A stretch of DNA of 49,532 bases from Lentisphaerota bacterium (lineage in GTDB: Bacteria; Verrucomicrobiota; Lentisphaeria; Oligosphaerales; JABHEG01), in NCBI GenBank assembly GCA_018676675.1, contig JABHEG010000182.1:1-49532 (forward strand), written 5' to 3'. This document shows positions 42,532-49,532 of the stretch, piece after piece (the stretch's first letter is position 1; the number at the start of each line of letters is the position of its first letter). Both the position numbers and the translations under genes were made by a program. The notes beneath the pieces are model-generated. The model was given only the letters and a program-made list of their open reading frames with translations, was not told the origin of the DNA and searched no databases.

Positions 42532-44535
42532 ATGAAGTCACAGTTCTTCGTTCTCGTTCTTACTATGGCTTTGCTGCCTCTGCGATCCTCGCAGGCGGGG
42601 CCGGCGTGGGCCCTCCCACTTGAGGCCCGGATCCGCAGCGAGGTGGCAGCTCTGACCTCATTCACTGTGGACTTGCCCAGCCCCGAAGCCGAGGTGACTG
42701 TCTCGGCCGGCGACTTCGGGCTCTTACCAGGCAAAGGCCCGCGTGAGAACGTTCTGGCCCTCCAGAGCGCTATTGACCACTGCAAAGCCAACGGGGTTTC
42801 CAGACTTGTTCTGCCTCCCGGGCGCTACCGGATGGGGACACTCAAGGCCCCCGGTGGGGAGCAGATCACCAAGGCCTCCGGTTACACGCACCACACCGGG
42901 CGGGTCTATCAGGTCAAACTCATCGGGCTTCGCGACTTCACCCTGGACGGACAGGGGGCAGAGCTGATCTTCCGCGAACTCCGCGACATCCCGGAGGCGA
43001 AGAAGCGGTTGGGCGGCTATTTCGTTGTGAAGGACTGCCGGCGTGTGCGGATCACGAATCTGGCTCTGGACTGGGACTGGGAGGACTACCCACTTGCGTT
43101 CTACGGTAAGGTCGTGAACGTGGACGAGGAGAATCTGACGGTCGATTACGAGCTGGAGGGCGGACCATTCCCGCGGCAGATGACTGTTTACATGATGCGG
43201 GAATGGGACCGAACAGCTGGCTGTCGCGATCCCGGCGTTTTTCACTTTGCCATGGGATATGTGATGGACCATGGATTCGTCTCTGAGAATGTCCTTCGTT
43301 TCCGGATGAAGAGAAAGAGCATCCTGAAGGGGGCGAAACTGGGGGATTGGGGGATCTTCAAGACCAGGACCCGCTATGCTCCGCAGGCATTCACCCTTGA
43401 TCTGAATGAACACCTCTCCCTTGATGACGTGAGGGTGTATGGCGTGCCTGAAAACGCGGTCTGGGCTCGGCAGAACAGGTTTCTGCAGATCAGGAACTGT
43501 CAGATCACCCCGCGCCCCGGAACCACGCCTGTCTGGTCAAGCCACGGTGGATTCGAGATTCACAATCACTTCGGGTATTTTCGCATGGAGAACTGCGAGC
43601 TCTCCTATGTGTTCGATGACGCCCTGCACTTCAGCGATTTCTTCCTCGCCGGTAACATTGAACGCCTCGACGACCATACGCTCCAGGTTGGAGGCTTGAT
43701 GTATTTCCAGTCGGCAGACACCTTCATGAACGGCTCCAGACTTGAGTTCCGCAGAGCCAATTTCGAGCCGCTCGGGTTCTCTGCGGAGATCGCAGATCAC
43801 GAGTGGACTCTGGTGACGGGGAAAGGGCAGGCGAAACACTACGTCACCGTGACGACCAGGGAGACACTCCCGGAGCGAATCGAGCCTGACACGCTCCTTT
43901 TCAACACAACGTACGGCGTGGGGCGTTACGTTATTCGGAACAACAGGATTCGGACCGGGCTCTGCCACGGCCTCTATGTGTGTATGCCGAACGGGTTGAT
44001 TGAGGATAACGAGATCGTCGGTACGGCTTATCCCGCGCTGGTCGTGCACTCTCTGCTCCGTTGGGGACGTTGGCCCATGGGGCACCCTCCCGCCAATGTG
44101 ATTGTGCGCAACAACACCATCCGCAACTGCAACACCGCGCTCCGTCGCCCGGCCGACCTCTTTGTGGGAGGTGGGTACGACCCGCAAGGAGGGGTGTACC
44201 GACCGGTCGATTATCCCGTCGCCCAGAATGTCATTGTCGAGAACAACACCATCGAGGGCAGTCCCTGGCAGGGAATCGCCGCTTGGTCTTGCAGGAACGT
44301 GTTGATCACCGGGAATCAGCTGCGCAACACGAACAGGCTCCCAAGCCCGAAGGGGCAAGACGGATCCATCTTCGTTCGCGATGCGGAAAAGGTCCACATC
44401 TCCGGCAATGAGCGACGACTCGGCGCGGGATTCACCCCGAATGACGCCGGGATCAGCATTGATGCCGGCAGCACGAGGGACGTTGCGAAGGACCGAAACA
44501 GTGGCTTTGGCGCTCCCCATGCCGCCCCGCGATAG
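42532..44535 (+). CDS. Secreted right-handed parallel beta-helix protein
   Basis: Exported polysaccharide-lyase or hydrolase-like protein of 667 residues. A signal peptide spans about 1-22 ('FFVLVLTMALLPLRSSQAG'). The N-cap 'ALQSAIDHCKANGVSRLVLPPGRY' is the pectate-lyase_3 type start. Helix coils follow with recurring asparagine-ladder turns: 'YVIRNNRIRTG', 'IVRNNTIRNCN', 'VIVENNTIEGS' and 'NVLITGNQLRN'. A large inserted beta domain sits around 150-330. ATG 42532 is chosen because it begins the signal peptide; no strong ribosome site is seen, and the longer frame from 42448 adds a non-signal stretch. Catalytic residues are not identifiable; it could bind, cleave or epimerise an acidic glycan. 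Confidence 0.88.
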   Translation: MKSQFFVLVLTMALLPLRSSQAGPAWALPLEARIRSEVAALTSFTVDLPSPEAEVTVSAGDFGLLPGKGPRENVLALQSAIDHCKANGVSRLVLPPGRYRMGTLKAPGGEQITKASGYTHHTGRVYQVKLIGLRDFTLDGQGAELIFRELRDIPEAKKRLGGYFVVKDCRRVRITNLALDWDWEDYPLAFYGKVVNVDEENLTVDYELEGGPFPRQMTVYMMREWDRTAGCRDPGVFHFAMGYVMDHGFVSENVLRFRMKRKSILKGAKLGDWGIFKTRTRYAPQAFTLDLNEHLSLDDVRVYGVPENAVWARQNRFLQIRNCQITPRPGTTPVWSSHGGFEIHNHFGYFRMENCELSYVFDDALHFSDFFLAGNIERLDDHTLQVGGLMYFQSADTFMNGSRLEFRRANFEPLGFSAEIADHEWTLVTGKGQAKHYVTVTTRETLPERIEPDTLLFNTTYGVGRYVIRNNRIRTGLCHGLYVCMPNGLIEDNEIVGTAYPALVVHSLLRWGRWPMGHPPANVIVRNNTIRNCNTALRRPADLFVGGGYDPQGGVYRPVDYPVAQNVIVENNTIEGSPWQGIAAWSCRNVLITGNQLRNTNRLPSPKGQDGSIFVRDAEKVHISGNERRLGAGFTPNDAGISIDAGSTRDVAKDRNSGFGAPHAAPR

Positions 44536-44585
44536 CTGGGCCTGCTGTTCCCGCGCAGAGCCCCCCGGGTGCAACGGATTCGGCA

Positions 44586-44596
44586 GGGGGGGGGGG
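44586..44596 (+). repeat. Homopolymeric G tract of eleven
   Basis: Eleven consecutive G between the convergent beta-helix and GH50-like genes. It is intergenic, so it does not create a frame switch. A tract of ten G followed by the same GAT lies at 29199-29208, close to the decayed gene. Confidence 0.6.
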
Positions 44597-44617
44597 ATGT
44601 TCCAGAGCAGCTTTCCA

Positions 44618-45970
44618 CTATCCCTCTGTCGCGAGTGTGTAGAGTTGGGCAGAGGCCTCTCTCACGGCTTCCCTGAGGGCAGGATACGGCTCACCGTAGC
44701 CATTGATCAAGCCGGAGTGCTGGCGTCCCTTCTTGCGTGGGACCAAGTTTGGAGCATCGATCAGGCCGCAGTAATGCCAACCGACAAAGTCCGGTCGCGC
44801 GAATGCCTTGCGGAAGAACTCAGTCGTCCATTCGGCTCGTTGTTCAATGCTGTCGGCTACCGGGCCGTACGGCCGTGGCATGGTGTCGGTGACCATCGTG
44901 AATGCAGAGTCGCCGTTGATCAACGGTTTGTCGGCAATCCCGGACCATCGGTTCATCCCCGGTTCCTGGACCTCGTACCGTGCGTACATCTGGTAGAACA
45001 CGACATCGGCATACTGACTCGTGATGGGGAGCACGGTGTCCAGGGAATCGGTGTTGGCATTGACCTTGTCGCCGATGAACATGTGGTTCGGATCGTACCG
45101 ACGAAGCGCATCTCGCGCTGTCTCATAGTATGTGGCGACGGTCTTTTTCAGGAACTCGATGTTGTCGCGCGTCTCGTTGCCATTGGACAGATCGGTATTG
45201 GGGCGCCAGTCCTCGGCCGTCTCAAGGGCATCGAAGGAATCGAACGGCGTGCCGTAGGTCGCATTGAAGTCGCTGATCTCTCCGCGGTAGAGGTCGTGCA
45301 TTGCCTGCACGTATGCCTTCTTCCCCGCGGCCCTTGAACTGAAGTTGCGCAATCGGCGTGGCCAGCCGATCCGAGACTCACGCCGCCCGCCACCGATCAC
45401 ATCGGGTCTCTCCCGGCAATCCTCTTCCGTGAACAGCGGACAGTCGGTCATTGTATAGCCGAGCAGGAACGGGTCGTCCCTTGCTGGTGCGGCGGTTTCT
45501 CGCGCCAAACGATCGCAGTGTGCAGAAAATTCGTCTGAGAACACATCGTGGAAGTTGCTGTCGGGTATCTCCATCTTCCAGTGAGGGATGTCGACGAAGC
45601 GGATGGGCTGCATATAGGGCATTGCCGGTTGAGGGGCATTCACCACGCGCAGATCGTTGTGGACGCCAACCGTGTTGAACCGGTAATCGTGGCATGTTTG
45701 CAGAAACCAGGATCGGAGGGCCGGGAAGAACCCCGAGCCGTCCAGACTGTCCAGTCCCAAACGCGCCTGCCAGGCTTCTCGGTTATAGCCCTGATTCCAC
45801 AGGTTGGACTCCAGGTGGTTTATCCCGAAACTCAGGAACGCGTTGCCTTCGGGAGTCACAAGCCACCATCGTTCGTCCTTCTCCACACGGAAGAAGCCAG
45901 TGGCTTCGAGCTGTTTGCCGGGCCAGCCGCCGAACCGGTCGAGTTCGCGGCACAACGCATCTGTCTTCAT
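44618..45970 (-). CDS. GH50/beta-agarase-like clan GH-A protein
   Basis: A 450-residue protein with no signal peptide. 'TGFFRVEKDERWWLVTPEGNAFLSFGINHL' is cut here to its core 'WWLVTPEGNAF' (about 35-45), a hallmark of the GH50 agarase-like group, in which a tryptophan-rich strand precedes the barrel. The downstream barrel shows 'FLLGYTMTDCP', where GH50 enzymes usually have an acid/base region, and 'KPLINGDSAF' near the C-terminal nucleophile region. The equivalent glutamates are not obvious: the first site reads TMTDCP and the second INGDSA, so catalytic residues may be aspartates or the protein may be inactive. It is 23 bases downstream of the UroD-like gene and probably co-transcribed with it. 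Confidence 0.7.
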   Translation of the reverse strand: MKTDALCRELDRFGGWPGKQLEATGFFRVEKDERWWLVTPEGNAFLSFGINHLESNLWNQGYNREAWQARLGLDSLDGSGFFPALRSWFLQTCHDYRFNTVGVHNDLRVVNAPQPAMPYMQPIRFVDIPHWKMEIPDSNFHDVFSDEFSAHCDRLARETAAPARDDPFLLGYTMTDCPLFTEEDCRERPDVIGGGRRESRIGWPRRLRNFSSRAAGKKAYVQAMHDLYRGEISDFNATYGTPFDSFDALETAEDWRPNTDLSNGNETRDNIEFLKKTVATYYETARDALRRYDPNHMFIGDKVNANTDSLDTVLPITSQYADVVFYQMYARYEVQEPGMNRWSGIADKPLINGDSAFTMVTDTMPRPYGPVADSIEQRAEWTTEFFRKAFARPDFVGWHYCGLIDAPNLVPRKKGRQHSGLINGYGEPYPALREAVREASAQLYTLATEG

Positions 45971-45993
45971 GGTCTACTTTCCTTGCGAGAGCC

Positions 45994-47241
45994 TTAGCCG
46001 TAGTACCGGTCGATCACGCGCTGCACTGTGTTGGCCCACTGGGTCAGGTTCTGCGGATTGTTGGCGATGGTGCTGATGTCCTTCAGCACGAACTCCAGCG
46101 TTGTGCCATTCTCCACGCACGCCTCGCAGTACCCGGCGATCTCTTCCTCGACAGGAGTGGGGTTGAACTCCGAAGCTGCCACGAATGCGGGGTTCGGTTT
46201 GGCTGCCAGCACGTAGTCGCGACCGATGTTCTCTGCTGCTCGGCGCGGATCAGCCCACGGTGTGATGGAGATCTTCCGCAAGTTCCTGAACCGCTTGCGC
46301 AGAATATCGATTTTGCGGTCCATCGGTTCGCAGCAACCGTAGTAGAGCAGTCCACAGTCGGCGAACAGCGTCTGATTGTAGGCGAGGTCAAACTCGTCGT
46401 GCATCTCAGGCGAGACCGCTCCGAAGATCTGAGCCGCGCATCGTCCCCAGACGTCTTTGGCGCGCACGTGGCCCGCGAAATCCTCCGCGGGGAGCTCGCG
46501 CGTGCAGGCCGGTGTGCAGTGCAGAAGTGTTGGGGACGGGTCAAGCAGATCCTGTTCCTCGAGTTGCTTGAACTGAGCTTGGCCAATTTCCATGAAACGC
46601 TGGGCGGTCTGGTGCATGAATTCGGGGCGCATGGCAAGGTCCGTGAGCAGACTATCGACGCCGCGGAGCGTCGAGATTCTGTCCCAGATGTTGTATGCCA
46701 GGCTCCCGGTGCCGGTAAGCTCGATCTCCATGAGTCCGGCGAACACCTCGCTCGCGGTGGCCAGCGCCTGTTCCGAGGCCTCTTTGTCATAGGTGATCTC
46801 AGGCAGTTGCAGTTTGGCCAGGTCTGCTTCCGTCTGGAGTTGGTCGGTGTACTCATGGGAGGAGATGTAAGCCCCCGTATCACCTTTGATTGTCTTGTCC
46901 TGGACCCCAACCCCGATTCCGGTCGCCCAACGGCTTCGTTTGGCCACGCGGAGCACGGGTGGCACAACGAGGTCGCCCTGGAAATGCTCCCACTGATACA
47001 GTGTCTGCCGCAGCGGAGTTTCCAGCCAGCCCAATTCGGGGGCGCACGTGTTGGTCAGTGCGTCCTCCCGGATCTCGCCCCATGGCACCTCGGCGATCAG
47101 AACAACCGGGCGCACGGCCTCCAGGCTGTTGCTCTCGGCATAGCGCCCCAGGCGCTGCTTCTGCACATCCAGATGGGCGATTTCGCTGTAGCGCCTTGCC
47201 AACGCGCGCAGTGTTCTCTTGTCATCTGCATTGATCGCCAT
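45994..47241 (-). CDS. UroD-like (corrinoid methyltransferase-fold) protein
   Basis: Stand-alone 415-residue cytoplasmic protein with the uroporphyrinogen decarboxylase-like barrel. Landmarks are 'ALARRYSEIAH', 'ELPAEDFAGHVRAKDVWGRCAAQ', 'GLLYYGCCEPMDRKIDIL', 'LRKISITPWADP' and 'YVLAAKPNP'. 'YYGCCEPM' matches the segment that in MtaA/MetE-like relatives places the zinc-binding cysteine, so thiol or methyl transfer is plausible. The order and length match the divergent PVC-type UroD-like family that also supplies the N-terminus of the 754-residue fusion at 9098. Start ATG 47241 is accepted. It precedes the GH50-like gene by 23 bases. The real substrate is unknown; heme biosynthesis is unlikely because no other heme gene is present. 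Confidence 0.8.
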   Translation of the reverse strand: MAINADDKRTLRALARRYSEIAHLDVQKQRLGRYAESNSLEAVRPVVLIAEVPWGEIREDALTNTCAPELGWLETPLRQTLYQWEHFQGDLVVPPVLRVAKRSRWATGIGVGVQDKTIKGDTGAYISSHEYTDQLQTEADLAKLQLPEITYDKEASEQALATASEVFAGLMEIELTGTGSLAYNIWDRISTLRGVDSLLTDLAMRPEFMHQTAQRFMEIGQAQFKQLEEQDLLDPSPTLLHCTPACTRELPAEDFAGHVRAKDVWGRCAAQIFGAVSPEMHDEFDLAYNQTLFADCGLLYYGCCEPMDRKIDILRKRFRNLRKISITPWADPRRAAENIGRDYVLAAKPNPAFVAASEFNPTPVEEEIAGYCEACVENGTTLEFVLKDISTIANNPQNLTQWANTVQRVIDRYYG

Positions 47242-47905
47242 GTGTCTTCACTCCAGTCATTGCTCGTGGACCGTGGCATCGCGCAGCACGAGTCTCGCAG
47301 GAACAGGTTGACCACACCTTGACGTTTCTCTCCAGAGGCGACCCGAATTCTCAGCAGCGCGGTCCATCGGCGTTGGGAAGATAGCGGGAAGGTGGCCGCT
47401 ACTCAATGGCGAGGTATGGCTATTCCCGGCGGAGGGAGTTCTCAGGGCCGCGTCCCACCGAGATTCCGTGACCAGTCAGTTACGTCGGGACAGGACGTGC
47501 AGATCACGGTCCCGGCGCTTCGACGGCCCCGTGAATCTGGCTGGTTCGCCTCTGGTGTTGTCGTTTTCAGCCCCAACGGGGCGTCCTCATCGTAGCCTGG
47601 GGCACTCGCCCCAGGTCAACGGGGAAACAGCCGTTGTGCCCTGACGGGGCACTTCATCTCTCCCAATCGCTTCGGCAATCGATGCCCATCTGTGATGCCC
47701 CCTGTCAACCGTTTCTGGTTGGTCAAGATCGTGCCACCCGGGCGCTGCCCTGGCCTACGATGTGTTGCACCTATGGCGCAAGAACAAGGTCGCCTCGCGG
47801 CGGGCTTGGTCTCGGGTGAAGCCAGTCGGGCATCTTCCCTGCCCGGTGAACGCTTGGCTCTGTGGCGGCGTCAGCCGTTCGTAGCAGCCGGATGTTCGGC
47901 CTGTC
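47242..47905. other. Intergenic region with repeat blocks
   Basis: About 660 bases between two minus-strand genes. It includes the repeat at 47570-47651 and further short GC-rich palindromes towards 47760. Open frames here are short and lack homology-like features or ribosome sites. The promoter of the UroD-like gene should lie near 47242-47400, but none is distinct. Confidence 0.6.
47570..47651 (-). repeat. Palindromic repeat related to 23791-23972, reversed
   Basis: Holds GCCCCAACGGGGC (47570-47582), CCTGGGGCACTCGCCCCAGG (47596-47615) and TGCCCTGACGGGGCA (47637-47651), joined by TCATCGTAG. Order and linker are the reverse complement of the 23.8 kb array, with sequence drift in the loops. 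Non-coding. Confidence 0.75.
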
Positions 47906-49357
47906 TTATTTCTCCAGTTCCTGAAACAGTCTTGCCCCAAATTCCTTCCCTTGAGTATGCCCATAGCGCTGTCGACGGTAGTACTCGACTAACCCAAGTG
48001 CAAGAAAGCGATTCTGCCGGCACGTGGCAAGGCTCTTGGCCTTCGTTTTGGCATCGGCACCGTGCTCGTAAGACCGCACGGCATCAGCAACAGCCTTTGC
48101 CGCCCTGTAGTCTACATTCCTGTTCAGTACCAGCCCGCACCGCGAGAGCATCACGTAGTGGAACATGTCCGTGTAGATATGGAGTGGCATCGCTTCATCG
48201 AGATAGGCGGGAGACTCCCGGTAGACGATGGTGAGCCCTTCGGCCTCAAAGAAACCCTCGTGCCAAATCGCCTCTAGCGCAACGGCTTCATCTTGATAGA
48301 GCTGATGCATCCGTGTCGACGGCTGATGATCAGCCGGATCTCGCATGCCTCGACAACCTGCTGCAAAATGCTGACCGGACGTGAGAGCTTCTACGAGTCG
48401 CTCCGTCGTGCGAGTCGCGAATTTCTTCTTACTCACAGGATCGCCTGCGGGCATTATATCAGAGTCGAGCAGTGGCAGAGAGACGATTTGTGGCACTTCA
48501 TGTCCCCATGTAAACGCTTTCTTGGGGATTCTCGGGACGGGCGGCATGACCGCCAGGTAACGGGTCCAGATCTGCCCGCGCTTCCCATCGCGATACACGG
48601 CGAACACATCGTAGATCGGGTGATCACCAACGTTGACGACGTGGTGAGTCTTGCCTCTTCCTTCGGGAGCAAGGACGGTGACCACGGGCGTCCGCGTCGT
48701 TGTTCCTTCGTAGAAAAGATACTTCTCCACTTCCTTGCCGTTCGAGACGTAGTGAGAGTCGACCTGACGTGCCACCTTGACCCAGTGGTTGTCCGGGAGA
48801 TCCGCGCCACTGAGGGTGACGCCCTTTGGCAGGCTCTTCGAGAGCGTTAAGTGATGCCAAGAGAGTTCAAATCGCTTGTCGTCGGGGATCTTCGGTGGCC
48901 GCCGAGTCATGCGCTCCTTTTCTTGCTGTTTGCGCCATGCGTCCCAGTCGACCGCTTTGGCGTCGGCCACTTGATCAGGTGTGCGGTAGACGTTCACTTG
49001 CGGCCACCAGGCATTGGCATTTCCGTAAGCGAAGCGGACCTCGACGGCAACCGGAACGGCCCGGTTTGAGTATCCCTCCGCGTGGAAGTAGAGAACTGGT
49101 TTTGTGCGGACCCCAGAATCGGGCGGCATGTCTTTGACACGCAAAGCAGGAACGCGAACGGACCTGCCCGGCGCCTTATCTGTGTAGATGAAGTCTGGCA
49201 TCTTCTGCGCGACCGCAACTCCCTTGGCCCAGTCGTAGTAGTTTACACCCCACTCGTGTACTACAAGTGTCTGGGGCCGCCACATGCCCGCTACCATCAC
49301 GGACGCAGTGAACACAGTTAGAACACCAGCGAATATTGCCATCATGGAACTACGCAT
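47906..49357 (-). CDS. Secreted HEWG-motif protein of unknown function
   Basis: Exported protein of 483 residues with a signal segment (about 5-24, 'MAIFAGVLTVFTASVMVAG'). Right after it comes 'LVVHEWGVNYYDW', which resembles the conserved 'VHEWGTF' opening of a family of large secreted hypothetical proteins common in Planctomycetota and Myxococcota. Here Thr-Phe is replaced by Val-Asn. The next region ('MPDFIY', 'PVLYFHAEG', 'VRFAYG') keeps the beta-rich layout of that family. Later segments ('HEGFFEAEGLTIVYRES', 'DMFHYVMLSRCGLVL') may be protease-like or binding but are unassigned. AAGGAG sits ten bases before ATG 49357. Function unknown. Confidence 0.75.
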   Translation of the reverse strand: MRSSMMAIFAGVLTVFTASVMVAGMWRPQTLVVHEWGVNYYDWAKGVAVAQKMPDFIYTDKAPGRSVRVPALRVKDMPPDSGVRTKPVLYFHAEGYSNRAVPVAVEVRFAYGNANAWWPQVNVYRTPDQVADAKAVDWDAWRKQQEKERMTRRPPKIPDDKRFELSWHHLTLSKSLPKGVTLSGADLPDNHWVKVARQVDSHYVSNGKEVEKYLFYEGTTTRTPVVTVLAPEGRGKTHHVVNVGDHPIYDVFAVYRDGKRGQIWTRYLAVMPPVPRIPKKAFTWGHEVPQIVSLPLLDSDIMPAGDPVSKKKFATRTTERLVEALTSGQHFAAGCRGMRDPADHQPSTRMHQLYQDEAVALEAIWHEGFFEAEGLTIVYRESPAYLDEAMPLHIYTDMFHYVMLSRCGLVLNRNVDYRAAKAVADAVRSYEHGADAKTKAKSLATCRQNRFLALGLVEYYRRQRYGHTQGKEFGARLFQELEK

Positions 49358-49532
49358 GGCGCAATCTCCTTGTGCCGAACGCTGCGCTCACCGGCCGACG
49401 ATAGGAGGTCCGCCAGAAAGGGGCTGGTTCTGTTCCGGTTTCTTCCTGGCCAATCTGATGCGGGATTCGCATTCGCACAACCACGACGCGTGGATCGGGC
49501 GACACGTCACTGGAGGCAGCTCATCCCTGAGC
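49358..49532. other. Right-end stretch, no gene seen
   Basis: 175 bases upstream of the HEWG-motif gene, probably its promoter region. AAGGAG in minus orientation ends about ten bases from the start codon. No other feature is visible before the window ends. Confidence 0.5.

Noticed and set aside
47692..48234. 180-codon plus-strand frame at the end of the 47 kb gap
   Set aside because: It overlaps the 3' part of the HEWG-motif gene in antisense and shows no protein-like features.

Overview
The window is high-GC bacterial DNA with dense coding on both strands. It is rich in secreted or intracellular glycoside-hydrolase-like proteins, Gfo/Idh/MocA oxidoreductases, a formylglycine-type sulfatase, a sialate O-acetylesterase, LamG, CBM9-like and beta-helix domains, and a DUF4838 protein. 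Several intergenic gaps carry hairpin-rich repeats containing short palindromes. This gene mix is typical of polysaccharide-degrading members of the PVC superphylum (Planctomycetota, Lentisphaerota, Verrucomicrobiota/Kiritimatiellae) or of Hydrogenedentota. No rRNA, tRNA or ribosomal protein is present to narrow this, so the assignment is an inference from gene content only.

Layout. Positions 150-6276 (+) look like one catabolic operon: three Gfo/Idh/MocA oxidoreductases, a protein with the fold and catalytic His/Lys of type I 3-dehydroquinate dehydratase, and a secreted BNR/sialidase-like protein. Positions 6500-8959 (-) encode a secreted DUF4838 protein, divergent from 9098-14179 (+), which holds a UroD-like/beta-helix fusion, an MDR oxidoreductase and a neutral-ceramidase-like protein. 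Positions 14389-19013 (+) hold a foreign-looking two-gene cassette: a RhuM-family protein translationally coupled (ATGA) to a 1188-residue protein with a PD-(D/E)xK-like N-terminus. This cassette runs directly into the 3' end of a truncated CBM9-like gene (19010-19456, -), which follows a giant LamG-CBM9-glycosidase gene (19522-23604, -).

Positions 24041-25663 (-) encode a sialate O-acetylesterase, divergent from 25970-29005 (+), which holds a PHP/DUF3604-like protein and a sulfatase. A decayed alpha-galactosidase-like gene follows (29269-30152). Then come a secreted clan GH-A glycosidase (-), an M50-like membrane protease (-), a YtcJ-type amidohydrolase (+), an 1126-residue secreted protein (-), two thiol-redox lipoproteins (+) and a minus-strand operon of esterase, MBL hydrolase and glycosidase-like protein (42303 to 38903). 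The right end holds a secreted beta-helix protein (+), a GH50-like protein (-), a stand-alone UroD-like protein (-) and a secreted HEWG-motif protein (-).

Together the metabolic genes suggest deacetylation, desulfation, backbone cleavage and then oxidation or epimerisation of unusual sugars. No transporter, SusC/D pair, regulator or sulfatase-maturation enzyme is visible here, so uptake and control must be encoded elsewhere. The best candidates for a less-described system are the RhuM plus large nuclease-like cassette and the UroD-like/beta-helix fusion.
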